Shown piece by piece: positions 27,704-35,516 of a DNA stretch of 64,000 bases; position 1 is the first letter of the stretch; each line of letters starts with the position of its first letter. The notes below the pieces were generated by a model, which was not told where the DNA came from, did not search any database, and saw only the letters and a list, made by a program, of their open reading frames with translations. The position numbers and the translations under genes are program-made. The DNA is from Litoribacterium kuwaitense (GTDB lineage: Bacteria > Bacillota > Bacilli > Bacillales > DSM-28697). Where the stretch lies: NCBI RefSeq assembly GCF_011058155.1, contig NZ_JAALFC010000006.1, forward strand, positions 62,001 through 126,000. The letters run 5' to 3'.

Positions 27704-27779
27704 ATAGCGTTGGGGGCATCCGTCATCTCATCCGCCAAACGCTCTGTCTTCGAGCGAAAGTGCGAAAAAAACAACGAAA

Positions 27780-27940
27780 AAACCCCTTCATGAGAAAAAG
27801 AAGGAGTTTTTTTAGAAAAAAATCCTTCTTCTCATCTTTCAAGCAAAATTTGCTTGCTGGACGTAGCACCGTGCCTAATCAATAGGCTGGTTGCTGAGGC
27901 TTCATAGGGCCATTTCCCTTCACCTCTCTGGATAAGAAAA
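27780..27940 (-). ncRNA. SAM-I (S-box) riboswitch with terminator, controlling metI-yitJ
   Basis: On the minus strand the aptamer reads CTTATCCAGAGAGGTGAAGG, then GGCCCTATGAAGCC, CAGCAACC, GGCACGGTGCTA and closes with AAGATGAGA, the S-box core (about 27938 down to 27828). A terminator follows: GAGAAGAAGGA pairing with TCCTTCTTTTTCTC around a T7/A7 inner stem (27834-27787), then GGGGTTTTTT. SAM binding would stop transcription before metI. Confidence 0.93.
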
Positions 27941-28030
27941 AGAATACGTATGATTTAATTGTTATTCATTACTGTACACGAGCTATGACGAAAAAGCAAC
28001 CTCGTTTTTTTACATCGTCGCAAAGAGTGT

Positions 28031-28897
28031 TTATCCGTTAATCATGGAGCCACCATTGATATGAAGAACCTGTCCAGTCATATAAGACGAGTCTTCGCAA
28101 GCCAAGTATACATAAGCTGGAGCCAATTCTTCTGGCTGACCTGGTCGCTTCATTGGTGTCGTTGTTCCAAAGGTTGCGACTTTCTGCTCGTCAAAGGATG
28201 CAGGGATCAGCGGTGTCCAGATCGGTCCCGGAGCTACGGCATTGACTCGGATTCCTCGGTCGACAAGCTGTTGTGACAGGGAACGAGTAAGTGATGTAAT
28301 CGCCCCTTTAGTTGCGGAGTAGTCGATTAAATCTTTACTTCCTTTGTATGCAGTAATCGACGACGTATTGATAATTGTACATCCAGCAGCTAAATAAGGT
28401 AAGGCAGCTTGGGTGAAATAGAAACATGAAAAAATGTTCGTCCGAAACGTCTTCTCCAATTGGTCACTCGTAATATCTTCAAAGCGTTGTTGCGGATGTT
28501 GTTCAGCGGCATTATTTACGAGAATGTGTAGCGATCCAAAGGCTTCAATTGTTCTGTTTACAGCTTCTTTGGCGAATGCTTCGTCTCCGACGTCTCCTGG
28601 AATAAGAAGGCATTCACCACCATAGCTCTCAATTTCCGCTTGTACGCTTTGTGCATCTTCGTGTTCATTTAAATAAACGATGGCGACGTGGGCGCCTTCC
28701 TTCGCATAGGCGATCGCGACAGCTTTTCCGATGCCGCTATCCCCACCAGTGATCAGTGCATTTTTTCCTTGCAGCTTACCAGCTGGTAAATACTCAGGGT
28801 TGTCTGAAAAAGGTTGAGGCATCATGTTTTTTTCTAAACCAGGCTGGGTAGGCTGGTGCTGCGCGGGCGCTGAAAAGGGATATTCGTTTGAACGCAT
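28031..28897 (-). CDS. Short-chain dehydrogenase/reductase, general-stress type
   Basis: ATG 28897 follows AGGAGGAATCGG, giving 288 residues. NADP-binding TGGDSGIGKAVA, LVNNAAEQH, catalytic Ser in INTSSITAYKG, YSATK (Tyr and Lys) and C-terminal GQVLHINGG. The N-terminal extension rich in Pro and Gln is typical of the YhxC/YhdF-like stress SDR group in Bacillus. Substrate unknown. Confidence 0.88.
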   Translation of the reverse strand: MRSNEYPFSAPAQHQPTQPGLEKNMMPQPFSDNPEYLPAGKLQGKNALITGGDSGIGKAVAIAYAKEGAHVAIVYLNEHEDAQSVQAEIESYGGECLLIPGDVGDEAFAKEAVNRTIEAFGSLHILVNNAAEQHPQQRFEDITSDQLEKTFRTNIFSCFYFTQAALPYLAAGCTIINTSSITAYKGSKDLIDYSATKGAITSLTRSLSQQLVDRGIRVNAVAPGPIWTPLIPASFDEQKVATFGTTTPMKRPGQPEELAPAYVYLACEDSSYMTGQVLHINGGSMING

Positions 28898-28967
28898 TCC
28901 GATTCCTCCTAAAATAGCGTTTAAATTAGTGTTACCGAATCGGCACATTTCCAAACAAACCAAAAAA

Positions 28968-28993
28968 CATCGGTACCTCTAAGGGCACCGATG
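28968..28993 (-). terminator. Intrinsic terminator after the VanY-type gene
   Basis: CATCGGT and ACCGATG arms (28968-28974, 28987-28993); on the minus strand TTTTTTGG follows. Confidence 0.82.
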
Positions 28994-29021
28994 TCATTCA
29001 TCTCCATACACGTTCACATTC

Positions 29022-29891
29022 TTACATCGTACTTGGAGCTTGTAAATATTCTTCTAAAGTAATGGATTCGTTGTAGATCTTTTCAGCATGCTCTTCACCG
29101 ACATAGCGAATATGCCATGGCTCGTAACTATACTGTGTAATATCTACTTTATCTTTTGGAAAACGTATAATAAATCCAAACTGATGGGCATTTTCTTTCA
29201 ACCATTGCCCTTCAGGGGTATCTGCAAAGTCCTCTGTAAGCGTGTTGTTGACAGAGGGGGTTGACACATCCATCGTTAAACCTGTTTGATGTTCACTTTC
29301 CCCGGGAATCGCACTGACTTCATTTGCTTCTTCTTCGGAACCGTAGCGATTAACGTTCGATGCGAAGATCGTTTCTTGTCGGTCATACGAGCGATATCCT
29401 GAAATTGCAAATAGCTGCAGCCCTTCGTCTTTTGCTGCTTGAAACAATGGTTCAATTGCTCGCGCGGCTTCTTCACGCATTAAACGCTTAGGCAATTGCT
29501 CTGTAAAAGGAAAATCTATTGCTGGTTCGACAAGATCAGCAGGAATATAATCAGCAGGCAGCTTATACGTTTTATTTACTAAAACGAGCGTGCTGTTTGG
29601 GTCAGTGATGACATTATTTTCATCTACATCGGTTTCAGGGTTAAAAACGGGTCGATCAGATTGTTCACGTGGTGGTTCTGCGTTTTCATTGTCTTCTTGT
29701 TCAGAAGCGGCAGGCTCAGCTGCGGCTTCTTCAGCACTAGACGGCTTCTCGTCTGTTTGGTATGTCTCGTCTGCAGGTAATTCCTCCGAAGACGACGCGC
29801 CATTTGGAGAACAAGCTGAAGTCACCAGTAAAACAAGAATTAAAAAAACGACTGAAAAAATTGTTGTCCATGGAATTTGTTTAGAGATCAT
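29022..29891 (-). CDS. D-alanyl-D-alanine carboxypeptidase, VanY family lipoprotein
   Basis: Lipoprotein signal ending in LLVTSAC, then an acidic Glu/Ala-rich linker (about residues 30-80) and a VanY domain. Zinc-site motifs: SEHQTGLTMDVS (H-x6-D) and PWHIRYVG; SGYRSYDRQ precedes. It trims D-Ala from peptidoglycan stems outside the membrane. ATG 29891 chosen; GTG 29903 in the same frame is possible. Ribosome site is weak. Confidence 0.87.
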   Translation of the reverse strand: MISKQIPWTTIFSVVFLILVLLVTSACSPNGASSSEELPADETYQTDEKPSSAEEAAAEPAASEQEDNENAEPPREQSDRPVFNPETDVDENNVITDPNSTLVLVNKTYKLPADYIPADLVEPAIDFPFTEQLPKRLMREEAARAIEPLFQAAKDEGLQLFAISGYRSYDRQETIFASNVNRYGSEEEANEVSAIPGESEHQTGLTMDVSTPSVNNTLTEDFADTPEGQWLKENAHQFGFIIRFPKDKVDITQYSYEPWHIRYVGEEHAEKIYNESITLEEYLQAPSTM

Positions 29892-30147
29892 TTTATACAC
29901 CAACTTCTTAAAAAATCACAACTCCCCCTTGAGTATCTTACACACGGTATCAATGAAAATGCAAGCTCATTTTATTGGCACGGGACTTGTCAAATAAATA
30001 GACGACGTGCTTTACACTGGCACTACGACCTCGCCGGAGAAAGTGATTTGTTAAAATTTGGTGCCGGTAGGTTGTGACAGACGCGTTCGGATTCTTTTTT
30101 CATGAGCATATGCTCGGCATCATTTCGTTGAAACCCGTGAACTAAAA

Positions 30148-30188
30148 AATGCAGACACAGCCTTTTTAGGAAAGACTTTGTCTACATT
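30148..30188 (-). terminator. Terminator after degV (shared-arm hairpin family)
   Basis: AATGCAGACACAG faces TTTGTCTACATT with two mismatches; minus-strand TTTTTTAG follows. The rest of the 29892-30225 gap holds no gene I can support. Confidence 0.75.
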
Positions 30189-30225
30189 TTGGCACCTTCT
30201 TAAATTTCAGCAAGGTATTTGTATA

Positions 30226-31083
30226 TTACTTTACGGTTTCTTTAAAATAAAAGATAGCGATCGTTCCTGGGCCTACGTGTGCGCCAATCACTGAACCGAT
30301 GGACTCGATGACAAACGACGTCGTGCCAAATCGTTCTTCAATCGCGTTTCGAAAAAGTTCTGCTTGATCAATCGCATCGGCATGACTGATAAAAATTGTT
30401 TGTTCTCCTAAATGGACACCACGTTCTTCCATTAAATCAAGCATGCGTTGTAGTTTCTTCTTGTTTCCGCGTACTTTTTCTAATGGAAGGAGGCGACCCT
30501 CGACAGCATGAAGAATGGGTTTTATATGAAGTAAGCCACCCATCATTGCTGCCGCTTTACTGATTCGGCCGCCGCGTTGCAAATAATCGAGATCATCCAC
30601 TGTAAATATATGATCGATACTGCTGTGGTGTTTTCTAATACGTTTAACAAGCTCGTCGTAAGCTAAACCTTCGTCTCGCCATTTGACGGCTTGATGAACG
30701 AGCAACCCTAAACCGAGAGAAGCACACTTAGAATCAATGATTGTTAATTGAAAAGAAGGATATTCTTCGAGTAATTCTTTGTGAACGAGCTCTGCTGTTT
30801 GGTATGTGCCCGAAAGTTCAGAAGAAAAAGCCATGTAAATGACAGCATCTCCTTTTTCCGCACACGCTTTAAAAGTTTGGATAAATGTATCTGGTTGTAT
30901 TTGGGCTGTTTTTGGCACAGCGCCGTTTCTCATCGCATCATAGACTTCTTTCGATGTGATTTCGTGATGCTCCTGATAGTCTTTTCCATTTAAAAGTACG
31001 TGCAGAGATAGGAGCTTAACATCGTTTTCCTGACACCATTTTAGTGGAAGGTCACTTGCACTGTCTGTAATTAATACTGTCAA
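30226..31083 (-). CDS. DegV family fatty-acid-binding protein
   Basis: TTG 31083 (MTVLITDSASDLP) fits DegV N-termini and follows AGGTGGTGAG; a GTG at 31095 is possible. Motifs: SSELSGTYQTA, DSKCASLGLG, DDLDYLQRGGRISKAAA and HVGPGTIAIF. DegV proteins bind one fatty acid; some (FakB) present it to a fatty-acid kinase. It is divergent from the YitT-like gene and matches yitS in the B. subtilis order. Confidence 0.88.
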   Translation of the reverse strand: MTVLITDSASDLPLKWCQENDVKLLSLHVLLNGKDYQEHHEITSKEVYDAMRNGAVPKTAQIQPDTFIQTFKACAEKGDAVIYMAFSSELSGTYQTAELVHKELLEEYPSFQLTIIDSKCASLGLGLLVHQAVKWRDEGLAYDELVKRIRKHHSSIDHIFTVDDLDYLQRGGRISKAAAMMGGLLHIKPILHAVEGRLLPLEKVRGNKKKLQRMLDLMEERGVHLGEQTIFISHADAIDQAELFRNAIEERFGTTSFVIESIGSVIGAHVGPGTIAIFYFKETVK

Positions 31084-31275
31084 CGCTCTCACCACCTGTA
31101 TCCCAGCTGTTTTTTAAAGCTGTCGTTTGTATGAATAGTGTAACAAAGGCATTAAATAATTCAACATTCAACTCTAATGCTTAAATCATCTGCCTTCAAT
31201 ATTGCTTTCATTTTAAGGCTGCTTCTATAATAATACATGGTCATTCGATTTCACAGAAAAAGAGGCGATTCTCCT

Positions 31276-32106
31276 ATGGTGTGGACGGAAATAAGAAAAA
31301 TTTTAATTATTATTTTTGGAGCTCTCCTCAATGCGATTGCGCTCAATGTTTTTTTAATTCCAGCAAACGTCTATGCAAGTGGCTTTTCTGGAGCATCTCA
31401 ATTAATAGCGACAATCCTAGAGCAGCCTGGCTTAACAGGTATCATCTTATTTATTCTCAACATTCCAGTTACGATTTTAGGATGGAAAAAGGTAGGGAAG
31501 CTATTTACGATATATAGTTTTTTGTCCGTCATTATGCTAACTTTTTTCCTTGAAATTATTCCGATCGTGGAGCAAACTGAAGATATCTTATTGTATTCTG
31601 TGTTTGGCGGAGTGACCTCTGCTATCGGTGTAGGGCTAACGATGAAATTCGGTGCTTCTACCGGAGGAATGGACATCATTGCCATGGTGTTATCGCGTAT
31701 GAAGGACAAGCCTGTCGGTACATATTTCTTTATCCTCAATAGCTTGATTATCGTCATAGCAGGTGTTTATTTTGAGCCAGAAAAAGCCCTATACACACTT
31801 GTCGCCCTTTATGCCACGACACGGGTGATCGATGTCATCCATACACGGCATGAGAAGCTCACGGTCATGATTGTCTCCTCTAAAGCAGAAGAGCTAGAGG
31901 CAGCAATTCATGCTCGGTTAGTTCGTGGAATCACCACAGTGCCAGCTCGAGGTGCGTTTTCTAAAGAGGATAAGAATATGCTGGTCATGGTCATTACGCG
32001 GTACGAACTGTATGATTTAGAGCATACGATTCGCGAAGTCGATCCAAACGCGTTTACGAATGTAGTTCAGACGACAAGCGTCTTCGGGTTTTTTCGCAAA
32101 GATTAA
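31276..32106 (+). CDS. yitT: YitT family membrane protein
   Basis: Start ATG 31276 (MVWTEIRKILIIIFGALLNA). Five membrane helices, a GASTGGMDIIA motif, and a cytoplasmic DUF2179 C-terminal domain (VVQTTSVFGFF). Function of the family is unknown. It sits between degV and the BsuPI-type gene exactly as in B. subtilis (yitS-yitT-ipi). Confidence 0.88.
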   Translation: MVWTEIRKILIIIFGALLNAIALNVFLIPANVYASGFSGASQLIATILEQPGLTGIILFILNIPVTILGWKKVGKLFTIYSFLSVIMLTFFLEIIPIVEQTEDILLYSVFGGVTSAIGVGLTMKFGASTGGMDIIAMVLSRMKDKPVGTYFFILNSLIIVIAGVYFEPEKALYTLVALYATTRVIDVIHTRHEKLTVMIVSSKAEELEAAIHARLVRGITTVPARGAFSKEDKNMLVMVITRYELYDLEHTIREVDPNAFTNVVQTTSVFGFFRKD

Positions 32107-32183
32107 TGAAAAAGAGCAGGGCTGTAACTTTTTTAAGATGAGCATCGTCTAAAATTGTGAAGGTCATGAAGGAGGATCTACAA

Positions 32184-33029
32184 ATGATGAAGAAACAATG
32201 GTGGCAAAGTATCGTTTTTATAGTGGCCATTTTGGCGCTGACTGCTTGTGCAGGAGAAACGGAAGTGACTGAGACAGAAGAGGATCCCGCTTCTCAAGAG
32301 GAAACAACAGATTCTGGTGCGCAAGGGTCTGAGGATGCTTCTGACATAGAGCAGCTTGCAATCGAAGCCTCACCCGATGTTTGGACAAGTGGTGCAGATC
32401 TAAGGGTGATTCTTACTAATAACACATCAGAGGACATCACTCTTGAAAGTAGCTCGGGCGAAATCGTTCAAGTCATTGTAACGAATGAAAATGGCGATGT
32501 CGTTTATAAATCAAGTGATGATGAAGCTTTTACACAAGCGCAGGAAGAGACAACGATCGCTGCTGAAAATGATGTTCGTTGGACACCTTATTGGGATCTT
32601 ACGTCTGAAGGAGAGCGAGTTCCAGGCGGCACTTACGAAATGCAGGCGACGCTAATGGCAGATACCGCGAATGGGGAAGCAATTGGTTCTGAGCTGATCG
32701 CTGGTCCTGTGGAGATTGAAATTCCTGAAGTAGACCACTCTGTATTCAAGGACATTTCAGTTGAAGGAGAAAGTGGCGCTTATACAGTGTCAGGTGAAGT
32801 AGCTGTAGAACAAGGCCCTTTTTCATATGCTGTTGAAGATGGACACAATGTTCTTTTAGAAAGCACACCTTTCCCTGAGCTTGCTGAAAGTGAGGGATGG
32901 TCAGCTTTTTCCTTCGATGTAAACGTTGAGGAAACAGACCTTCCGCAAAATGGTTCATTAGTGATCGTACTCTCAAATGAAGCTGGAGATGAAAAAAGCG
33001 TCCGCTTAGAGCAATTTAAACAAGAATAA
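32184..33029 (+). CDS. Lipoprotein with BsuPI (proteinase inhibitor-like) domain
   Basis: ATG 32184 follows GAAGGAGGATCTACA. Signal with lipobox LALTAC, then an acidic linker (residues 28-60) and a BsuPI-type domain: LTNNTSEDITLESSSGEIVQ, NENGDVVYKSSDDEAF, VPGGTYEMQATL. A second beta-rich region makes up the C-terminal third. In B. subtilis the syntenic ipi encodes a cytoplasmic inhibitor of the intracellular protease; here the domain is exported. Inhibitor activity is not shown. Confidence 0.82.
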   Translation: MMKKQWWQSIVFIVAILALTACAGETEVTETEEDPASQEETTDSGAQGSEDASDIEQLAIEASPDVWTSGADLRVILTNNTSEDITLESSSGEIVQVIVTNENGDVVYKSSDDEAFTQAQEETTIAAENDVRWTPYWDLTSEGERVPGGTYEMQATLMADTANGEAIGSELIAGPVEIEIPEVDHSVFKDISVEGESGAYTVSGEVAVEQGPFSYAVEDGHNVLLESTPFPELAESEGWSAFSFDVNVEETDLPQNGSLVIVLSNEAGDEKSVRLEQFKQE

Positions 33030-33051
33030 AACAATAAAGAATGATAAGAAT

Positions 33052-33092
33052 AAAAGAGTAGACAAAGTTGGTTCGTGTTGTCTACTCTTTTT
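33052..33092. terminator. Bidirectional terminator (shared-arm hairpin family)
   Basis: AAAAGAGTAGACA and TGTCTACTCTTTT are perfect arms between two convergent genes. A-run and T-run flank it on both strands. Confidence 0.83.
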
Positions 33093-33131
33093 ATGTACAA
33101 TAAATGAAGTTGTTAGTGCATAGCTTTTTAG

Positions 33132-33398
33132 TTATTTGTTGTATGAAATAAATACATCTAAAATCGCTGGTTCAAGTTCTTCCCAATTTGCTGGTTCGGA
33201 CTTATTAACTGAAACGAAATCATCATATGCCATAATGCTTTCCACGCCGTCTAAAGCTAAAATGCCTTTAAGCAGTGGATGAGACATGTCGTCACCTTTT
33301 TTTCCATGAATGCTTCTAGACCCTTCAAATAAGGATTGATCCGCAACAAACTTTACGGCATTAGGGTTCGGGGTATATTGTGCTTGAGCTTGCATCAT
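33132..33398 (-). CDS. NifU N-terminal (Nfu_N) domain protein
   Basis: Protein of 88 residues: YTPNPNAVKFVAD, a FEGSRSI segment, HPLLKGILALDGVESIM and YDDFVSVNK, the Nfu_N (PF08712) pattern. Ribosome site GAGGAGGAAAG. It lacks the CxxC iron-sulfur scaffold half, so it is a stand-alone N-domain, perhaps an Fe-S accessory protein. Confidence 0.82.
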   Translation of the reverse strand: MMQAQAQYTPNPNAVKFVADQSLFEGSRSIHGKKGDDMSHPLLKGILALDGVESIMAYDDFVSVNKSEPANWEELEPAILDVFISYNK

Positions 33399-33496
33399 CT
33401 TTCCTCCTCGATTGCCTTCATCTCATCATATGGCAGGCATTATTTTATCCATCATAACATGTCGCTTCAGACGTGCAAACAAAAGGAATCAAAATA

Positions 33497-33523
33497 CAAA
33501 GCGGGAGGTTTTCCCCCGCTTTG
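33497..33523 (-). terminator. Terminator after the 40-residue gene
   Basis: CAAAGCGGG and CCCGCTTTG are perfect 9-nt arms; on the minus strand TATTTTG follows. Confidence 0.65.
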
Positions 33524-33623
33524 CAAATGGATTGTAAGAGCAATCTAGGCTTTTTAATGTCATGAAGCTTTAAGGCTGTTCAAATTGTAAACACCTGAGT
33601 GTGTGCAGCGGGATATTTGCGAG

Positions 33624-33746
33624 CTACACCTCGTTTTTATCTTCAGCTTCCTTATAGGTGCTTCGATAAGGGAAACGAAGGTCGTGCTGATGCACAGACA
33701 GAGCTCCTTGCTGAACAAAACGCCTTGATTTGCTTTTCCGACTCAT
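33624..33746 (-). CDS. Small basic hypothetical protein, 40 residues
   Basis: ATG 33746 follows CCAGGAGGCTAGAGC with ideal spacing. The peptide starts MSRKSKSRRFVQQGALSVHQ and ends EAEDKNEV: a basic N-terminus and acidic C-terminus. A hairpin terminator lies about 100 nt downstream. I do not recognise the family; it resembles small Bacillus proteins of unknown role in size and charge. Confidence 0.55.
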   Translation of the reverse strand: MSRKSKSRRFVQQGALSVHQHDLRFPYRSTYKEAEDKNEV

Positions 33747-33882
33747 GCTCTAGCCTCCTGGCAATCATAATGGCTTGCCTCCCTATACATTGTCTATCGT
33801 TTTAAAGTTTTCATACGAAAAATCCACTGTTACTTCCTTGCAGGAAAGGCTGCAACTGCCGGGGATAGATCAGTAATTGCAC

Positions 33883-33907
33883 GTTTTAATTATTTATGAA
33901 GGGGAAT
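33883..33907 (+). promoter_or_regulatory. Candidate sigma-B promoter
   Basis: GTTTTA (33883-33888), 13 nt, GGGAAT (33902-33907), close to GTTTAA and GGGWAW. It lies 40 nt before the next gene. Confidence 0.4.
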
Positions 33908-33947
33908 ACTTTAACCAAGATAAGACATCCTTTAAGGAGGCTTTTGT

Positions 33948-34247
33948 ATGAATCGAAAACGTGTCATTTGGTCAACTGTAGCCGTTGGAGCTGCTGGTGC
34001 AGCTGCTGCCTCGGTCGTTCTTTTAAAAGACCGGAACAATCGTGAACGCCTGATGGAAACGTATAACGAATGGTCGCAAAAAATGAAGGATACACTTAGT
34101 TCCCAAGAAAATTTACCGATTGACAAGGCTGGCTTCCCTGATCCGCAAGATATTGATGACAATAAGATGGTGTCAGAAGGAGCGCAGTTCGGCGTACAAT
34201 ATTTCAACGCGCAAGAGCAAGATTCGCAAAACAATATTCACAATTGA
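33948..34247 (+). CDS. YtxH-like small membrane-anchored protein
   Basis: Protein of 99 residues. N-terminal Ala/Gly-rich helix (STVAVGAAGAAAASVVLL) followed by DRNNRERLMETYNEWSQKMK, reminiscent of YtxH-type general-stress proteins, then an acidic tail. Ribosome site AAGGAGGC. A sigma-B-like promoter upstream agrees with a stress role, but the family call is loose. Confidence 0.6.
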   Translation: MNRKRVIWSTVAVGAAGAAAASVVLLKDRNNRERLMETYNEWSQKMKDTLSSQENLPIDKAGFPDPQDIDDNKMVSEGAQFGVQYFNAQEQDSQNNIHN

Positions 34248-34249
34248 GT

Positions 34250-34275
34250 ACACCTGGTCTTTTGACCAGGTGTTT
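34250..34275 (+). terminator. Terminator after the YtxH-like gene
   Basis: ACACCTGGTC and GACCAGGTGT are perfect arms around TTTT. The 34276-34555 stretch after it contains no gene I can support. The 34285-34330 part (GAACGCTTTCATC, GGCTCGCTCG) loosely resembles the 596/60832 repeat. Confidence 0.75.
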
Positions 34276-34558
34276 AGCTTGTGGCCGAACGCTTTCATCT
34301 GATTACGTTGGCTCGCTCGACCTGACCTCGCGTTCGGTTTCAAAAAGGAAACGCTTACATTTTTGGTGAGGTTTAGCATACTTCCATCTTATTTAAATGA
34401 AATGTTGTGTGCAGAGAAAACAAAGGTGCGATGTTTAAAAAATGCTCAGTCTTAGTTCGCAAGGCTTGTCAGATTGTGCTCGCATTCGAAATATGACATT
34501 CATAGAGCCTCAGTCCGTGAAAAATGATGAATGTAAGCGTATGGCGGCAGGCTGAAAA

Positions 34559-34583
34559 CACCTGGTTTTCGTCCAGGTGCTTC
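34559..34583 (-). terminator. Terminator of the 68-residue gene
   Basis: CACCTGG (34559-34565) and CCAGGTG (34573-34579); minus-strand TTTTC follows. The arm sequence nearly repeats that at 34250-34273. Confidence 0.7.
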
Positions 34584-34599
34584 CTAAGAAACACAGACA

Positions 34600-34806
34600 T
34601 TATGCAATTGGGTGTAATTCATTTGAGTGTAATTCAGAGCCGAATGGATATGAGGCACGTGGCTTCATAATTTGCTCCAGGTCGTCGATTTGTTTTTGGA
34701 GGCTGGCAAGGATTGCAAAGGACTGCTCTTCGTTCGAGGCAGCAGGGACATCCGTGATCACGATCCGGTGACCGGTATAGTGGTATACTTGAATATCAGG
34801 CAACAT
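34600..34806 (-). CDS. Hypothetical protein, 68 residues
   Basis: ATG 34806 follows AGAGGAGTTGAAGG. The sequence begins MLPDIQVYHYTGHRIVITDV and has a helical segment FAILASLQKQIDDLEQIM. It looks like a conserved Bacillaceae small protein but I do not know its function. It diverges from the yitW homologue. Confidence 0.6.
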   Translation of the reverse strand: MLPDIQVYHYTGHRIVITDVPAASNEEQSFAILASLQKQIDDLEQIMKPRASYPFGSELHSNELHPIA

Positions 34807-34867
34807 CCTTCAACTCCTCTCTAAAGTATCTAGACCATTATATGATATATTCGTTTTATTTATGAAA

Positions 34868-34900
34868 ATCCCTTTAGCGTCTCCTGTCGAATAAAGGGAT
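34868..34900. other. Hairpin between two divergent genes
   Basis: ATCCCTTTA (34868-34876) and TAAAGGGAT (34892-34900) are perfect arms with short T-runs on both sides. Neither neighbouring gene ends here, so it is not an obvious terminator; it may be a relic or an attenuator. Confidence 0.45.
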
Positions 34901-34983
34901 GTTTTGTCGGGTTCTTTTAAGCGTCCGGTTTTTTCCTTTTCTTATAGCGTGTTATAATACATGCATGAAAGGAGCGTGTTGTA

Positions 34984-35295
34984 ATGGATGAAGCGATGAA
35001 AGAGAATATTATGGGCGCTTTGGAAAATGTCATCGACCCAGAATTAGGAATCGACATTGTGAATTTAGGTTTAATTTATGATGTGGACTTAGATGATGAA
35101 GGCCACCTTGTTGTCACAATGACGTTGACAGCGATGGGATGCCCTTTAGCCGGAGTTATTGAAAATGAAGTAAGAACGGCTGTTTCTGAAATTCCAGAAG
35201 TACAGTCTGTCGATGTAAATATCGTTTGGAATCCGCCTTGGGGCAAAGACAAAATGTCTAGGATGGCTAAAATTGCTCTCGGTGTCCCTGATTAA
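34984..35295 (+). CDS. yitW: MIP18/SufT-like (DUF59) protein, YitW
   Basis: Protein of 103 residues: NVIDPELGIDIVNLGLIYDV, TLTAMGCPLAG (reactive Cys) and WNPPWGKDKMS. DUF59 proteins help assemble or insert iron-sulfur clusters. AAAGGAGCG upstream; a TATAAT at 34953-34958 is a likely -10. Position just before argC matches B. subtilis yitW. Confidence 0.88.
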   Translation: MDEAMKENIMGALENVIDPELGIDIVNLGLIYDVDLDDEGHLVVTMTLTAMGCPLAGVIENEVRTAVSEIPEVQSVDVNIVWNPPWGKDKMSRMAKIALGVPD

Positions 35296-35316
35296 TGGAT
35301 GGTTAGAATAACGGTT

Positions 35317-35358
35317 CCTCCTTTTTAAGATGTATGTCTTAGAAAGGAGGTTTTTTTT
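35317..35358 (+). terminator. Terminator after yitW
   Basis: CCTCCTTT and AAAGGAGG arms with an extra inner AAGA/TCTT pairing, then eight T. Confidence 0.88.
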
Positions 35359-35410
35359 ATAGGTATTCGGATAAATATAAAAAACTTTGTATAAAAAAAC
35401 GTAAAAACGG

Positions 35411-35444
35411 TTGAAACATCGCATAACTCATGTATAATTATCAA
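35411..35444 (+). promoter_or_regulatory. Promoter of the arginine operon with ARG-box-like operator
   Basis: TTGAAA (35411-35416), 16 nt, TATAAT (35433-35438). TGTATAATTATCAA (35431-35444) matches the ARG box TGNATWWWWATNCA at 13 of 14 positions and covers the -10, so ArgR/AhrC binding would block RNA polymerase. Confidence 0.55.
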
Positions 35445-35516
35445 TACAATAAAATGAACGTTAAAAGACATAAAGGTTTAAATATAGAAAAATTGAACGG
35501 GCAGGGAGAGAGAAAG

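Noticed and set aside
28898-28960. Possible sigma-B promoter upstream of the SDR gene
   Set aside because: GTTTGG with GGTAAC is too far from GGGWAW to support.
30030-30140. Short frames and TGACAGACGCG sequence resembling the dispersed repeat
   Set aside because: Match is too weak and frames lack ribosome sites.
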